Assembly: GCA_026982835.1 (NCBI GenBank)
Contig: JALSGI010000517.1
Span: 1 to 15,216 of the forward strand
Reading direction: 5' to 3'
Source of the DNA: Planctomycetota bacterium
GTDB lineage: Bacteria > Planctomycetota > Planctomycetia > Pirellulales > S012-138
DNA: 15,216 bases
In this document: piece after piece, positions 13,774 to 15,216 of the stretch
Position numbering within the stretch: the first letter of the stretch is position 1
Layout of the letters: each line of letters begins with the position of its first letter
Notes under the pieces: generated by a model
Told to the model about the DNA's origin: nothing
The model's input: only the letters and a program-made list of their open reading frames with translations
The model's database searches: none
Program-made: the position numbers and the translations under genes

Positions 13774-13791
13774 GTGCCGAGACTTCGGCAC
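13774..13791 (+). repeat. Intercistronic hairpin
   Basis: GTGCCGA (13774-13780) and TCGGCAC (13785-13791) form a perfect 7-bp stem with a four-base loop, two bases after the lipoprotein stop codon. There is no T run, so it is not a classical terminator; it may stabilise or separate the two messages. Confidence 0.45.
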
Positions 13792-13828
13792 GACTGCCTG
13801 AGAACGCCTTCTGGAGAAGCGAGCCGCC

Positions 13829-14554
13829 ATGCGAATCCAGTTTGTCGCCCAGCGGGTGCTGGCCGTGATGGCCCATCCAGACGATCTGGAGTTGCTCTGC
13901 GCCGGCACGCTGGCCCGGGCGGTGCAGGACGGGGCGGCGGTGGGCGTGTGTGTGGTGTGCCGGGGGGATCGCGGCGGGGCGCCGCCGGGCGTCTCCGGCC
14001 CGGAGGAGCTGGCCGCCGTGCGTCGCGGCGAGGCCGAAGCGGCCCTGCGGCTGCTTTCGCCCGAGGCGGAGCTTTTCTGGCTGGACGTGCCGGACTCCCA
14101 AGCCCAGGACTCCCCCCAGCTGCGGCAGGCCCTGCTGGGCGTGCTGCGACGCTTCCGCCCCACGCTGCTTGTCACCCACACCGCATGCGACTACCACGCC
14201 GACCACCAGGCCGTGGCCCACCTGGCCCAGGCGGCAAGCTGGATGGCCGCCTCGCCGGGGCAACAGGACGGACAGGAGCCGCTCCCCTGCCCGCCGGAGC
14301 TTTGGCAGGCCGACACGGTGCTGGGCCTGGACTTCCAGCCACACTTCTATATCGACATCTCCGAGTACCTGGAGCTGAAGCGGCGCATGCTCCGCTGCCA
14401 CCGGAGCCAACTGGCCCGGGCCGACGAAGAAGGCTTCTCCGACCTGGACCAACTGCTGGTGCAGCAAGCCCGGTGGCGAGGCGCCCAAAGTGGCGTGGCC
14501 GCCGCCGAGGCGTTTTGCACGCTGCCGCGCTGGAAGCGGCTGGGTGCGTGGTAG
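13829..14554 (+). CDS. PIG-L / LmbE family deacetylase
   Basis: A 241-aa zinc-dependent deacetylase of the LmbE/PIG-L family, which removes N-acetyl groups from amino-sugar compounds (for example GlcNAc-inositol or bacillithiol precursors). Zinc and catalytic motifs are present: AHPDDLEL (His16, Asp18, Asp19) near the start and THTACDYHADHQAV (His123, Asp125, His126) in the middle. The C-terminal part with FYIDISEYLELKRRML and HRSQ is typical of the family. Length matches (about 220-250 aa). GGAG at 13813-13816 precedes ATG 13829 at a rather long distance. The actual substrate cannot be inferred; the lipoprotein protease upstream gives no clear hint, though both could act on envelope glycans. 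Confidence 0.92.
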   Translation: MRIQFVAQRVLAVMAHPDDLELLCAGTLARAVQDGAAVGVCVVCRGDRGGAPPGVSGPEELAAVRRGEAEAALRLLSPEAELFWLDVPDSQAQDSPQLRQALLGVLRRFRPTLLVTHTACDYHADHQAVAHLAQAASWMAASPGQQDGQEPLPCPPELWQADTVLGLDFQPHFYIDISEYLELKRRMLRCHRSQLARADEEGFSDLDQLLVQQARWRGAQSGVAAAEAFCTLPRWKRLGAW

Positions 14555-14566
14555 CGTGCCGCGGGA

Positions 14567-14595
14567 GGCGAATCGGCTTGCGGCTTGCGCCGTGC
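14567..14595 (-). repeat. Dispersed repeat module, copy 3 (inverted, partial)
   Basis: The reverse complement of these 29 bases matches 11968-11996 of copy 2 with one difference. It lies just after the PIG-L stop codon, between that gene and the decayed transposase, and is the third copy of the family in the window. Confidence 0.75.
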
Positions 14596-14654
14596 GGGTT
14601 GTGTCTTGCGCGGCAGCTGCGCACGCCCTGCGAGGTGCCGGAAAAGGGTAAAAG

Positions 14655-15134
14655 TGGAGTTCAAGTCCACCGTCTTCAGGCAGCGGAAGGCCCACTTGCC
14701 GCGGGCGACTGTGGCCAAACCGCGCCAGCGGACAACAACGGCCCAGCGTGCTGGTGCGGGTGGCCTGGTCCAGTGCGCGGGCCGTGGCCAGCTTCGAGCC
14801 GGGGCGAACGATCCGGGCCACGATCATGGCCACGACCAGCCGACGCTTGCGGGGAGTTGCGTGAGGCGATCATCCGCTCCAGGCCCAGTTTGCGAACCAG
14901 GCCCAGCACGGCCGCCACGTGCCCATGCGGCAGACTGCGGCGGATTTGAAAGGCCTCGTCCACGGGCACCATTTGCCGCCCTTTGAGCGCCTGGCGGATG
15001 ATTTCGATTTGCTCCAGGGAGAGTTTGCTCAAGTTGGCCAGGGTGCGGTTTTTGACTTTTCCGCCTTCGCGGTAGCTTTCGCGAAGCAGGTAGGCCGGCC
15101 GGGAGTTTCGGTTGGGTATTTTGGCGATGTACAT
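14655..15134 (-). pseudogene. Decayed IS1634-like transposase
   Basis: The first ~95 codons from ATG 15134 give a clean transposase N-terminus: MYIAKIPNRNSRPAYLLRES, then YREGGKVKNRTLANLSKLS and LERMIASRNSPQ. The frame then shifts by one base near 14846, after which the next frame continues with RRLVVAMIVARIVRPGSKLATARAL up to STLG (about 14745). What follows jumps, in a third frame, to a C-terminal-like segment WRGLATVARGKWAFRCLKTVDL (about 14660-14730), similar to the end of IS1634-type DDE transposases. The catalytic core between these parts is missing, so the gene is dead. Nearby bases 14596-14654 hold no recognisable gene. The element's left terminus was not identified; its right end probably lies between 15135 and the window edge. 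Family name rests on motif memory, not a search. Confidence 0.75.
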
Positions 15135-15140
15135 GCCGAC

Positions 15141-15168
15141 ATTGTATCGGATTATGGCCGACTGCCAA
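15141..15168 (-). promoter_or_regulatory. Transposase promoter, possibly leaderless
   Basis: On the minus strand TTGGCA (15163-15168) and TACAAT (15141-15146) are 5/6 matches to -35 and -10, 16 bases apart. Transcription would start at about the A of ATG 15134, and no ribosome binding site is present, so the message would be leaderless. Confidence 0.5.
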
Positions 15169-15216
15169 GGGGTAATCTACGTAAAATACATGACTACATT
15201 TTGCGGTTTCTTTTGC

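Overview
The window appears to come from a high-GC planctomycete chromosome, probably in or near the Pirellulales; the exact lineage cannot be fixed from the sequence alone. The main reasons are an extracytoplasmic protein carrying the planctomycete LEPR-XLL N-terminal motif (here LEPLEQRVLL), a planctomycete-style PSP1 protein with a cysteine-rich tail, a secreted gluzincin-like lipoprotein, and families of short palindromic intergenic repeats.

Left part (1-4402, + strand): a replication-initiation neighbourhood. It holds the 3' part of dnaA, a 332-bp dnaA-dnaN spacer, dnaN (beta clamp), a DUF721/DciA-like gene, a class 1B dihydroorotate dehydrogenase (pyrD) and a PSP1-domain protein. Middle-left (4419-8433, - strand): a compact three-gene unit transcribed in the order tyrosine/dual-specificity phosphatase (membrane anchored), GT39-like membrane glycosyltransferase, sensor histidine kinase, converging on the PSP1 gene.

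Centre (about 8600-12020): an accessory cassette that is clearly different in character. A LEPR-XLL protein with a Gly/Ser/Gln/Pro-rich linker and a much more AT-rich C-terminal module (with HELVEQ) is followed by three tandem, paralogous ~140-aa genes with hydrophobic N-termini. Copies of the same palindromic repeat module lie on both sides in direct orientation, and a MITE-like element of nested hairpins sits on the left. The layout (exported carrier, swapped low-GC C-terminal module, tandem small paralogs downstream) resembles a polymorphic toxin with an immunity array. That reading is inference; no toxin activity can be read from the sequence.

Right part (12135-15216): a + strand pair made of a lipoprotein with a HEGTH zinc-peptidase motif and a PIG-L/LmbE-type deacetylase, then a third copy of the dispersed repeat and a decayed IS1634-like transposase (- strand) that has lost its catalytic core. 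No rRNA, tRNA or CRISPR array was recognised.
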